Positions 1 to 6,927 of a stretch of DNA of 12,780 bases are shown here, one piece after another; the stretch's first letter is position 1; each line of letters begins with the position of its first letter. The position numbers were made by a program, and so were the translations under genes. The stretch lies in the NCBI GenBank assembly GCA_016784705.1, contig JADHUD010000044.1:1-12780 (forward strand). The letters are read 5' to 3'. The notes beneath the pieces are model-generated. The model searched no databases and was not told the DNA's origin. It saw only the letters and a list, made by a program, of their open reading frames with translations. This DNA comes from Spirochaetia bacterium. GTDB taxonomy: Bacteria; Spirochaetota; Spirochaetia; JABMQR01.

Positions 1-618
1 TCCGGATCCCCGCCGGATACAGCTGTTCCCTTCACCAGATCTCTGGTTGAGGAACTGCAGGCCAGGTTTCCCGGTGAGATGGTGGCAAAGGCGCTGTGCG
101 GGAACGCGCATGGAATTCCTGCCGGAGCATTTGCTAAAGAACGCGCATACTTTCTCCAAGCTTCATCATTGGATACATACTTAAAAGATTCTCATCAGCG
201 CTCAGTTGCCGATCTTGATGAGCATTACCGATCAGGAAAGGTCTGGTTTGAACAGGAGATCAGTGCTGAGACAGTTGCGTATGTACGGGAGAATCGTGAA
301 GTACTTGGCGGTATTCTGAAAGATGGAATTATTTACTGGACAAAGATTCCGTTTAAGCCGGCAGCATGGCTGAAAGAGAAAGATCCGCAGAAAAAGCGCT
401 ATCTCGCCTGTCATTGTCCCATGGCCCGTGAAGCATTGGCAGCCCCTGATGGCCGTTTTCCGCGCGTATGGTGCAATTGCACGGCAGGATATATCAAGCA
501 GCGCTTCAATGCTGTTTTCGATACAGAGACGCATGTGGAATTACTGGAATCGGTACTGAGCGGAGATGACCGCTGCCGTTTTGCCATACATGTGCCTGAG
601 GGAATCTCTGTGGGGTGA
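1..618 (+). CDS. Cys-containing protein with V4R-like C-terminal segment (5' partial)
   Basis: The frame is open from base 1 with no stop, so the gene enters from the left edge. The ATG at 79 is probably an internal methionine, and about 205 residues are visible. Two C-x-C pairs stand out: CHCP at 409-420 and CNC at 472-480, the second followed by TAGYIKQRF. They could bind a metal or cluster. The end, LLESVLSGDDRCRFAIHVPE, resembles the closing motif of V4R/heme-NO-binding-like and ATC-hydrolase-like small-molecule-binding domains, where a '[E]S.L.GD..C.F.I' pattern is common. No membrane segment or signal peptide is visible in this part. I do not recognise a specific function; a ligand-binding or redox role is only a guess. 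The stop is followed after 3 nt by the first REP-like palindrome. Confidence 0.75.
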   Translation, partial: SGSPPDTAVPFTRSLVEELQARFPGEMVAKALCGNAHGIPAGAFAKERAYFLQASSLDTYLKDSHQRSVADLDEHYRSGKVWFEQEISAETVAYVRENREVLGGILKDGIIYWTKIPFKPAAWLKEKDPQKKRYLACHCPMAREALAAPDGRFPRVWCNCTAGYIKQRFNAVFDTETHVELLESVLSGDDRCRFAIHVPEGISVG

Positions 619-621
619 TTT

Positions 622-652
622 GGAAAAGGGCTCAGGATCAGACCCCTTTTCC
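622..652 (+). repeat. REP-like palindrome, copy 1 (expanded centre)
   Basis: The arm GGAAAAGGG (622-630) pairs with CCCTTTTCC (644-652) around a 13-nt loop. Compared with the other two copies it has one G-to-C change and a 6-nt insertion (GGATCA) in the centre, so the loop is larger. It begins 3 nt after the stop at 618. The stem followed by T-rich sequence could end transcription of the upstream gene. Confidence 0.8.
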
Positions 653-686
653 CAATCTTTCGGTTGCTAAAATTTGAATTAATGGT

Positions 687-1499
687 ATGCTTACAGAAAC
701 TAAAACAATCCCGTTAAGAGAATTGGCCTGGAAGCATATGGAAGCAAGCGATTATAAGAAGAAAAGAGATTTTGGTTTTTTCCTGCAAATTACATTTTCA
801 ATCATCACAGTGGGTTTTCTATTTTCTTTTTACTATTTCTCGTTTAACAGAACCGTCTCTATCGTAACATTTTCAGCAAGTACAATACTTGTTCTCTTTC
901 TACTGTTCCGGAAAAAGTTCTCACGCAAGATCCTGTATCGATTTTTATGCATATACCTTTCAGTAGGTATGTTGTTATTCTTTTATTTTTATACCCACCA
1001 TTATAATATTGCTCATATATTTATTTTGATTATACCAATTACTTTCTCCGCACTGCTCTCTCGAAAGGAGTCTTTACTATATACTTCAGTTTTCTTAATC
1101 TTATTTATCGGGTTGTTTCTATTTTCTCATTTAATAGAGACCCCTACAGAAGATATAAAAGTAATAGTTATTGATTGTATGTGCCTTGTTTCAATGTATG
1201 TCATATTCACCTATGTCCATCTTCGAGAAGAATTAACCTACAATATCATCTACGATCAACTGAAAATCCAGTATGATGAACTCGTCAAAGCCCAGCTGCA
1301 CATAAAACAATTGGAAAAAGTTCTTCCGATTTGCAGCAGCTGTAAAAAGATAAAGGATGCATCAGGTAATTACATTGATTCAGATGAATATATAATCAAT
1401 AATACAGACTCGGATGTAACTCATGGGCTTTGTCCTGACTGCATACAGAAACTCTACCCGGAGATGGCTGAAGATTTACTTAAGCAGAAGAAAACATAA
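687..1499 (+). CDS. Polytopic membrane protein with cytoplasmic coiled coil and zinc-ribbon-like tail
   Basis: This 270-residue protein has about six hydrophobic segments, roughly at residues 30-50, 55-73, 79-99, 104-121, 126-147 and 156-176. An amphipathic, probably coiled-coil stretch (about 180-213) follows, then a tail with C216-x2-C219 and C249-x2-C252. The tail wording (LPICSSCKKIKD ... HGLCPDCIQKLYPE) is a recurrent C-terminal module of sensor and PAS or receiver proteins in spirochaetes and deltaproteobacteria, and probably binds zinc. The architecture resembles the input half of a membrane sensor without a kinase or GGDEF output. ATG 687 has no good ribosome site. ATG 738 (residue 18) follows GGAAG at 730-734 and is an alternative start. 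The SNF2 gene begins 83 nt downstream. Its function is unknown; a sensory or scaffold role is inferred from the architecture. Confidence 0.8.
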   Translation: MLTETKTIPLRELAWKHMEASDYKKKRDFGFFLQITFSIITVGFLFSFYYFSFNRTVSIVTFSASTILVLFLLFRKKFSRKILYRFLCIYLSVGMLLFFYFYTHHYNIAHIFILIIPITFSALLSRKESLLYTSVFLILFIGLFLFSHLIETPTEDIKVIVIDCMCLVSMYVIFTYVHLREELTYNIIYDQLKIQYDELVKAQLHIKQLEKVLPICSSCKKIKDASGNYIDSDEYIINNTDSDVTHGLCPDCIQKLYPEMAEDLLKQKKT

Positions 1500-1582
1500 T
1501 CTTTATCCTTCAAATAACAGCAGGAAAAGCGGCAAGGCAAAGTGTTCAGGCTGCTTCCCCAAAAAAATAACTGAGGTAACGC

Positions 1583-4246
1583 ATGGAAATTCTCACAAAC
1601 AAGAATATTAAGCAAAATGTAGCAAATTCGGATGTTGTTTTTACAAGAGGAGAAAATATTTACCTTCTTGGAAATTATACCATGGAGGAAGCAGACGGTA
1701 ATAATGGCCTTTATTCCTATACAATGAGCGGTAATTATGGAGATTATACCGTACTGGTAAACCTTGGCGGCGGACAGGTAAAAGCTCAATGTTCATGCCC
1801 CTTCCCGCATGACGGGTGTAAGCATATAGTAGCTGCCTGTCTTGATATTGCACACAAACAGAGACGGGAACTGCATGCTGATTTGAGTAATGAAACCAGT
1901 AACGAATATCTTACACCTGAAGAGATCAGAAACCTTGCAATTGAAAGCAGAGAAGAACGGGCACATAAGGAAAATTTTACGCTTCTCCGGGGAGAAACGT
2001 ATAAGGGAAGTCATGTTGTAAAAACCAAAAAAAACCGTGAATACACCGTAACGATTCATTCACCAGCCAAAAAAACAGGACATTGCACGTGCCCGGATTT
2101 TCTGACAAACCATCTTGGAGTCTGTAAACATCTGCTGTTTGTGTATAATCAATTCAAAAAGGAGAAGGGGTTTCTAAAACAAGCAGCGATAGAAGTTTTC
2201 CCCTTTATACATATTTTCTGGAATTCCCGCCTTCAAGCACCGGAATGTTATTATGAGACAATTGATGATCCGGAAATGCGCGGCATAATTGAAAAAATTT
2301 TTAATGAAAAGATGATCTATACACGGGAATCTATTAATCAACTCTATAAATTTTACCATAACACGGACGGTATCAGCAGCCTTCAATTCGATGAATACCT
2401 TCTTCAGCGTATGGAAGACCATCTGTATCAAAAAGAGATCAGCAAGCTCCAACGCATATTTGATCCAGACTTTTCTTTCCTGAATACGGAGTTATATCCT
2501 TATCAGAAGGAGGGGGTCCGGTTCGCTGTATATAAAAAAGATGCAATAATTGCGGATGAAATGGGACTGGGGAAGACCTTGCAGGCTATTACAGTTGCAG
2601 AAATGAAAAGACAGCTATTTGGCTTTACAAAAGTATTAGTTATTACACCTGCATCTGTGAAGGACCAGTGGAAGCGGGAGATCGATAAATTTTCTAACTT
2701 AACATCCATTGTAGTTTCCGGAGGTAGAGTAAACCGGCAAAAGATATATGAAGAAGATACATCTTTTATTAAAATTACCAATTATGAGGCCGTTATGAGG
2801 GATATTCTTGCTATTATTAAATGGTCTCCCGACTTTATAATTCTTGATGAAGCCCAGCGGATTAAAAATTTTGAGACAAAAACGCATCAGGCACTTCTCT
2901 CAATTCCACGAAGCCACTCTTTGGTAATAACAGGAACGCCACTGGAAAACAAGCTTGTTGATGTGTATGGGATTGTTCAATTTTCAGACCATACACTGCT
3001 GACACCCTTGTGGGCTTTTGCGGCTAATCATTTTAATATGAGTAAAAGCAGTAATAATAAGGTTCTCGGCTATCGAAATCTGGAAGTAGTGCATAATACA
3101 TTAAAAAACCTGATTATTCGCCGCAGGAAGGATGAAGTGTTCGACAGTCTACCTGACGAGATTGTAAATACATATTATCTGGATTTGACAAGAGAACAGG
3201 AAGAAATTCATCAAGGGTACCTCGCAAGCATGTTTGTCATACTCAACAAAAAAATACTGACACCAATGGATATCAAACGCTTGCAGAAAATCCTTCTCTC
3301 TATGCGGATGGTATGCGATTCCACATATCTTATAGACAAACAAACAAATATCTCCCCCAAACTGGCAGAACTTGCAAATATTCTGCGGGAGTTGGTTGTT
3401 GAAAATGGACGTAAGGTTGTTTTATTTTCAGAATGGACAACCATGACCTATCTGATTGGCAAAGTACTGTCAGATATGGAAATAGATTTTGTGGAGTTAA
3501 CAGGGAGAATTCCAGTGCAAAAGCGGCAAAAGCTCATTGATGAGTTTGATACTAATCCCGATTGTAAAGTGTTTCTCTCCTCTGATGCCGGCGGGGTTGG
3601 TCTTAACCTGCAGAGTGCTGATTGTGTAATTAACTTTGAATTACCCTGGAATCCGGCTAGGCTTAATCAGCGGATAGGACGTGTCAACAGGATCGGACAA
3701 AAGAGCCCCAAGATCAATGTAGTTAATCTGGTAACGAAAAACTCAATTGAAGAGAAAGTTTTCGCGGCCATCAACTTGAAGCAGGAACTCTTTGATGCGG
3801 TGTTGTCAGGAGGGGTCGATGAGATTGATTTCAGTCAGGAGAATAAGGCTAAATTTGTCAACCAAATCAGGGCAATGTTTGGTGAAGAGCCTATTGAGTC
3901 ACCGAAAAAGACGGAACCGCCCGAGCTCGATGAGCAGACTCCGCACTTCTTGAATCCGAACATTTTATCTGAAAGTGAAAATGCTATTGATTTAACAGCT
4001 GAAGAGTTTGACGGGGAAGAGTCAGGAGATGATTCTTCAGTGCCTGCCGAAGGATCATCTGCAGATCCAACCTCTAAATCTGAACAGCTTGAGTCGGTAT
4101 TAAATCAGGGTATGACCTTTTTAAATGCCCTTTTCCAAATGGCAACAGGAAAAGATATGGTAGATAGTAACACAAAGAAAGCGATCGAAATTGACCGTGA
4201 AACCGGTGAAGTGGTGCTGAGATTCAAAATGCCGGGATTGCAGTAA
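1583..4246 (+). CDS. SNF2/Rad54-family ATPase with two SWIM zinc fingers
   Basis: This 887-residue protein is a superfamily 2 DNA-dependent ATPase that probably translocates on duplex DNA or remodels protein-DNA complexes. Two SWIM fingers come first: C70-x-C72-x6-C79-x-H81 and C168-x-C170-x10-C181-x-H183. The ATPase motifs follow in order: motif I DEMGLGKT with K331, motif II DEAQ at 422-425, motif III TGTPLENK near 450, helicase-C sequence GRKVVLFSEW, GGVGLNLQ, and motif VI QRIGRVNRIGQ at 696-706. The end is an acidic, Ser-rich linker (about 790-840) and a short unrecognised C-terminal segment. The length is normal for bacterial SWIM-SNF2 proteins. The start is supported by GAGGT at 1573-1577, 5 nt before the ATG. 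The role in the cell (repair, transcription recycling or defence) cannot be told; no defence partner genes are adjacent. Confidence 0.95.
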   Translation: MEILTNKNIKQNVANSDVVFTRGENIYLLGNYTMEEADGNNGLYSYTMSGNYGDYTVLVNLGGGQVKAQCSCPFPHDGCKHIVAACLDIAHKQRRELHADLSNETSNEYLTPEEIRNLAIESREERAHKENFTLLRGETYKGSHVVKTKKNREYTVTIHSPAKKTGHCTCPDFLTNHLGVCKHLLFVYNQFKKEKGFLKQAAIEVFPFIHIFWNSRLQAPECYYETIDDPEMRGIIEKIFNEKMIYTRESINQLYKFYHNTDGISSLQFDEYLLQRMEDHLYQKEISKLQRIFDPDFSFLNTELYPYQKEGVRFAVYKKDAIIADEMGLGKTLQAITVAEMKRQLFGFTKVLVITPASVKDQWKREIDKFSNLTSIVVSGGRVNRQKIYEEDTSFIKITNYEAVMRDILAIIKWSPDFIILDEAQRIKNFETKTHQALLSIPRSHSLVITGTPLENKLVDVYGIVQFSDHTLLTPLWAFAANHFNMSKSSNNKVLGYRNLEVVHNTLKNLIIRRRKDEVFDSLPDEIVNTYYLDLTREQEEIHQGYLASMFVILNKKILTPMDIKRLQKILLSMRMVCDSTYLIDKQTNISPKLAELANILRELVVENGRKVVLFSEWTTMTYLIGKVLSDMEIDFVELTGRIPVQKRQKLIDEFDTNPDCKVFLSSDAGGVGLNLQSADCVINFELPWNPARLNQRIGRVNRIGQKSPKINVVNLVTKNSIEEKVFAAINLKQELFDAVLSGGVDEIDFSQENKAKFVNQIRAMFGEEPIESPKKTEPPELDEQTPHFLNPNILSESENAIDLTAEEFDGEESGDDSSVPAEGSSADPTSKSEQLESVLNQGMTFLNALFQMATGKDMVDSNTKKAIEIDRETGEVVLRFKMPGLQ

Positions 4247-4251
4247 GACTT

Positions 4252-4276
4252 GGGAAAGGGGTCAGACCCCTTTTCC
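4252..4276 (+). repeat. REP-like palindrome, copy 2
   Basis: A 25-nt inverted repeat with arms GGGAAAGGGGTC and GACCCCTTTTCC around a central A. There is one G.T mismatch compared with the perfect copy at 10522. It starts 5 nt after the SNF2 stop codon and ends about 14 nt before the point where tctA homology begins. It may also act as a terminator for the SNF2 gene. Confidence 0.9.
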
Positions 4277-4287
4277 AAACCTCGGTA

Positions 4288-4986
4288 TTGTCTTATACCC
4301 AGGCTAAGAACTTCTCAAAACATCCGGAAAAATACGGGACTGGAATACCCGCTGGAGTTATAGCTTCAGAAGCTTCCAATAATGCACTGACAGGAGGAGC
4401 GCTGATACCGCTGGTATCTCTCGATATACCGGGTGACAGTACCACGGCGGTACTCATCGGTGCATTTACCCTGCAGGGGATCCAATTGGGACCACTTTTT
4501 ATAGGAAATGAACCGCTGGCTTGGAGAGGCATGATGGTATCGCTTTTATTAGCAAATATTTTCATGTTTGTAGTGATATTCTTTGCGATTAAGTATATAG
4601 TGAAAGTGATTTATGTTCCTAAATATATTCTTTATCCGGTAATCATAGTAATGTGTGTTGTCGGTTCATATGCCATCAACTACGGTAGAATGTTCGATGT
4701 CTGGACCTTCCTGATATTTGGTGTGTTTGCCTGGCTGATTGTCAAGATTAAATTACAGATTCCTTCACTGCTGATAGGTTTCATCCTGGGAAATCAGCTG
4801 GAAATCTATTTTGTGAAGAGTCTTGAATCTTTTGGAACATTTACCATCTTTTTTACAAAAAGTTTTATAGCTTGGACTCTCTGGGCTTTGATTTTTATCT
4901 CTGTTGCTTGGTCCTTGGTCCTTGGTGCTGAGTGCTCGAGAAAAGAAGCAGAAAGCTGTACAGAGCGAAAAAAATTCTATGAATAA
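4288..4986 (+). pseudogene. tctA: 5'-truncated tctA (tripartite tricarboxylate transporter large permease, C-terminal half)
   Basis: The translation from SYTQAKNFSKHPEKYG through EASNNALTGGALIPLVSLDIPGD matches the conserved second half of TctA permeases of the TTT family, which import carboxylates with a TctC binding protein and the small subunit TctB. About six hydrophobic helices follow. Full-length TctA has about 500 residues; here about 232 remain, so roughly the first 270-280 are absent, and no tctB or tctC is present. The only nearby initiator is TTG 4288, with no ribosome site before it. The reading frame is open back through the palindrome into the end of the SNF2 gene in another frame. 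The last 20 or so codons are hydrophilic and unlike TctA ends, and begin in a heptanucleotide repeat. A functional half-transporter is unlikely. The aldolase gene starts 17 nt later, consistent with an original transporter-catabolism operon. Confidence 0.85.
4907..4934 (+). repeat. Imperfect heptanucleotide tandem repeat
   Basis: Four consecutive 7-nt units: CTTGGTC, CTTGGTC, CTTGGTG, CTGAGTG (then CTCGAGA). They lie inside the 3' end of the tctA remnant, just where the protein stops looking like TctA. A heptad array is in frame only every third unit, so it is not protein-driven. It may be an independent short tandem repeat that captured or replaced the original tctA end. Confidence 0.6.
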
Positions 4987-4992
4987 GGATAT

Positions 4993-4998
4993 GGGGGA
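4993..4998 (+). promoter_or_regulatory. Ribosome binding site of the aldolase gene
   Basis: GGGGGA lies 5 nt before ATG 5004, between the end of the tctA remnant and the aldolase gene. It fixes the aldolase start. Confidence 0.6.
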
Positions 4999-5003
4999 AT
5001 AAT

Positions 5004-5759
5004 ATGTCTTCAGTAGTACGATTGAAAAACGGTGAAAGGATTCTGGGAACCATGATCAGACTGGTCAAGAATCCAGCATTGGCACTTATTGCGAAGCACG
5101 CGGGATTGGATTTTATCATGCCCGATATGGAACATGCTGCATTTTCCATGGAAACGCTGGCAGGTATTGCCCGAATGGCAAAATCATGCGGGATAGAGTG
5201 TTTCGTAAGAGTTCCGGAACTGAGTAAAGCGTTTGTATCCGGAGCTTTGGATGCTGGTGTTACCGGCGTCATGGTTCCGATGATTGAAACGGTGGAACAG
5301 GCTGAGAAACTTGCCTTTTGGGGGAAGTACATGCCGGAAGGCGGACGAGGGTTTGGCGGAATTGGTGATCACACCTCATTTAAGGGTGCCAATGCACTGG
5401 AATATATGCCAGAAGCAAACAGGACAACCCTTACCATAGCTCAGATTGAGACTGGCCTGGCTATAGAGAATATTGAGGAGATTGCAAAGGTTGATGGTAT
5501 AGATGCACTGCTGATCGGTCCAAATGATCTGGCAAACTCTTTGGGTATACCAGGGGATCTGTTCAATGACAAGAATATGAACGCCATCCTGAAAGTAGCC
5601 AGAGAAGCCAAGAAGAATGGCAAGATTTTCGGGCTGCACGGGCCGGATAAGATGGCTGAGATGCTTCTGGACGAAGGACTGAATTTGCTGATGAGCAACC
5701 ATGATTCTGGTCTGTTGACAAGTGCGATGAATTCAATCGTAAAAAAATTCAAGGGGTAA
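5004..5759 (+). CDS. HpcH/HpaI-family class II aldolase
   Basis: A 251-residue pyruvate-type aldolase that reversibly splits a 4-hydroxy-2-oxo acid into pyruvate (or a related oxo acid) and an aldehyde, using a divalent metal. All expected active-site residues are present at family positions: H44 in DMEHAAF as catalytic base, R69 in FVRVPE for the carboxylate, and E149 (QIET) and D175 (GPNDLA) as metal ligands. The glycine-rich segment PEGGRGFGG and the GVTGVMVPMIETVEQAE helix are also typical. Length is normal. The gene is 17 nt after the tctA remnant and 4 nt before the dehydrogenase gene, so it is probably cotranscribed and partly translationally coupled with the latter. Relatives act on 4-hydroxy-2-oxoheptanedioate, 2-keto-3-deoxy-rhamnonate or 5-keto-4-deoxy-glucarate; the true substrate cannot be chosen from sequence. 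Confidence 0.9.
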   Translation: MSSVVRLKNGERILGTMIRLVKNPALALIAKHAGLDFIMPDMEHAAFSMETLAGIARMAKSCGIECFVRVPELSKAFVSGALDAGVTGVMVPMIETVEQAEKLAFWGKYMPEGGRGFGGIGDHTSFKGANALEYMPEANRTTLTIAQIETGLAIENIEEIAKVDGIDALLIGPNDLANSLGIPGDLFNDKNMNAILKVAREAKKNGKIFGLHGPDKMAEMLLDEGLNLLMSNHDSGLLTSAMNSIVKKFKG

Positions 5760-5763
5760 TAAA

Positions 5764-6708
5764 ATGGGAAAGATTCTCATACCGCAGGATGTGGTACAGC
5801 CAGGTAAGGATTTTCTTACATCCAGAGGGCATGAAGTGATTGTTGGATCGGCCTCAGATATCGAGACGATAAAGAGAGAAGTGGCTGACTGTGATGCCCT
5901 ACTGGTACGTACAGCATTATTTTCGGCAGAGGTGCTTGAAGCTGGTAAGAAGCTGAAAGTCATCGGCCGGCATGGGGTCGGAGTCGATAATATCGATGTA
6001 AAAAAAGCCACCGAATTAGGAATCAGGGTAACCTATACTCCCGAAGCGAATGCCAACACCGTTGCCGAGATGGCTATCGGGTTTATCATAGCAGCAGGAA
6101 GAAATCTGGTAATTATGGATAAAGCTACGAGAAATAATGATTTTTCCATTAGGAACCGGGTGAAAGGGCAGGACTTGGCAGGGAAAACGTTATCAATCAT
6201 CGGGTTGGGAAGGATCGGACGTCTCGTTGCCAAAAAGGCCATGTACGGACTTGATATGAAAATTCTTGCATATGATCCATTCGTTTCTGCCGATAATGCA
6301 CCTGAAGGTGTCGAGTTGACCGACAGCTGGGAAGAAGCGTTTTCGAGAGGAGACTTTATATCGCTGCATATCCCATCGACTCCTGAGACGAAGGGATCTG
6401 TCGACAGCAGGACTCTCGGAATGATGAAGCCCTCTGCCATATTGATCAACTGTGCACGAGGTGATCTGGTTATAGAAGAGGATGCTGCAGAAGCCCTGAA
6501 AAACAATGTGATTGCCGGATTGGCTACCGATGTGTATGCACAGGAGCCGCCGCAAGCGGATCATCCCTACTTCTCCCTGCAAAACACAATTCTTACACCC
6601 CATAATGCTGCTCTGACTAACGAGTGCATGGAGAGAATGGCAGTAGGGGCTGCAGAGGGAATTGACGATGTGCTTAACGGCAGGGAACCAAAATGGTCCG
6701 TTAACTGA
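5764..6708 (+). CDS. D-isomer-specific 2-hydroxyacid dehydrogenase (NAD-dependent)
   Basis: A 314-residue cytosolic oxidoreductase that interconverts a 2-oxo acid and the D-2-hydroxy acid. The Rossmann motif G147-L-G-R-I-G152 binds NAD(H). The catalytic Arg-Glu-His set is visible as R232 (NCARGD), E261 (QEPPQADHPYF) and H280 (TPHNAAL). The segment GRHGVGVDNIDVKKATELGI is the usual family signature before the dinucleotide domain. There is no ACT or other C-terminal regulatory domain, so it is not a long-form SerA, though it belongs to the SerA/glyoxylate-reductase branch. The start is close to the aldolase stop: AAGGGGT at 5751-5757, within the aldolase end, serves as ribosome site. In context it probably processes a hydroxy- or oxo-acid of the same pathway as the aldolase. 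Confidence 0.9.
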   Translation: MGKILIPQDVVQPGKDFLTSRGHEVIVGSASDIETIKREVADCDALLVRTALFSAEVLEAGKKLKVIGRHGVGVDNIDVKKATELGIRVTYTPEANANTVAEMAIGFIIAAGRNLVIMDKATRNNDFSIRNRVKGQDLAGKTLSIIGLGRIGRLVAKKAMYGLDMKILAYDPFVSADNAPEGVELTDSWEEAFSRGDFISLHIPSTPETKGSVDSRTLGMMKPSAILINCARGDLVIEEDAAEALKNNVIAGLATDVYAQEPPQADHPYFSLQNTILTPHNAALTNECMERMAVGAAEGIDDVLNGREPKWSVN

Positions 6709-6756
6709 AGAACATTGTTAGATTGAGAGTTGCAATTACTATATGATTTCCGAAAT

Positions 6757-6796
6757 GCAGGGTACCTTAATACTGAAAAAAGTATGGGTACCTTGC
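6757..6796 (+). promoter_or_regulatory. Leader hairpin between dehydrogenase and transketolase genes
   Basis: An interrupted stem: GCA/TGC, a G.T pair, GGTACC/GGTACC, an internal loop TTA against G, ATACT/AGTAT, closed by the loop GAAAAA. No T-run follows directly; the nearest T7 is at 6818-6824. A classical intrinsic terminator for the dehydrogenase transcript is therefore uncertain. It could be a processed structure or part of a regulatory leader. Confidence 0.5.
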
Positions 6797-6803
6797 TTGT
6801 CAC

Positions 6804-6882
6804 AGGAGGTTTTCTAGTTTTTTTAATGCATAAAGTTGATGAGAAGACCTTTACTGAGGTGCAGATAACTATATCTGGTTGA
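6804..6882 (+). other. Possible 18-codon leader ORF behind a perfect Shine-Dalgarno sequence
   Basis: AGGAGGT at 6804-6810 is a perfect anti-16S match, but no known gene follows it directly. The first usable start, ATG 6826, opens MHKVDEKTFTEVQITISG and stops with TGA at 6880-6882. The 15-nt spacing is too long for efficient initiation. This may be a leader peptide, a relic of a lost gene start, or chance. Confidence 0.25.
6862..6877 (+). promoter_or_regulatory. Candidate operator palindrome CAGATA-N4-TATCTG
   Basis: A perfect 6-bp inverted repeat with a 4-nt spacer. It lies just upstream of the duplicated -10 box and would overlap the -35 region of the first promoter, a usual place for a repressor or activator site. 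The regulator is unknown and not encoded in this window. Confidence 0.4.
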
Positions 6883-6888
6883 GAAAGC

Positions 6889-6918
6889 GGTTAGTATAAT
6901 AAAGGTTAGTATAATAAA
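6889..6918 (+). promoter_or_regulatory. Tandem duplicated -10 region before the transketolase gene
   Basis: The 15-nt unit GGTTAGTATAATAAA occurs twice back to back (6889-6903 and 6904-6918). Each copy contains a perfect TATAAT (6895-6900 and 6910-6915). The first would start transcription near 6906, leaving about 20 nt of leader with the ribosome site. The second would start at or inside the ribosome site. No strong -35 sequence is visible at 16-18 nt, so an activator may be needed. Confidence 0.55.
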
Positions 6919-6927
6919 GAGGTGAAA

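Noticed and set aside
232..534. Long antisense reading frames opposite the main genes (also within 4293-4565, 6033-6506, 7189-7608 and elsewhere)
   Set aside because: They lie fully inside well-supported genes in other frames and have low-complexity or implausible translations.
1520..1570. Weak hairpin before the SNF2 gene (GGAAAAGCGGC against GCTGCTTCC)
   Set aside because: The pairing needs two bulges and a long loop; not strong enough to call a terminator despite the A-run after it.
6757..6796. T-box or TPP riboswitch in the transketolase leader
   Set aside because: The GGGTACC and CTGAG strings recall these classes, but the T-box AGGGTGGNACCGCG core and the TPP conserved core are absent.
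6922..6927. GTG 6922 as start of the transketolase gene
   Set aside because: The GTG is inside the ribosome site GAGGTG; ATG 6928 is correctly spaced behind it.
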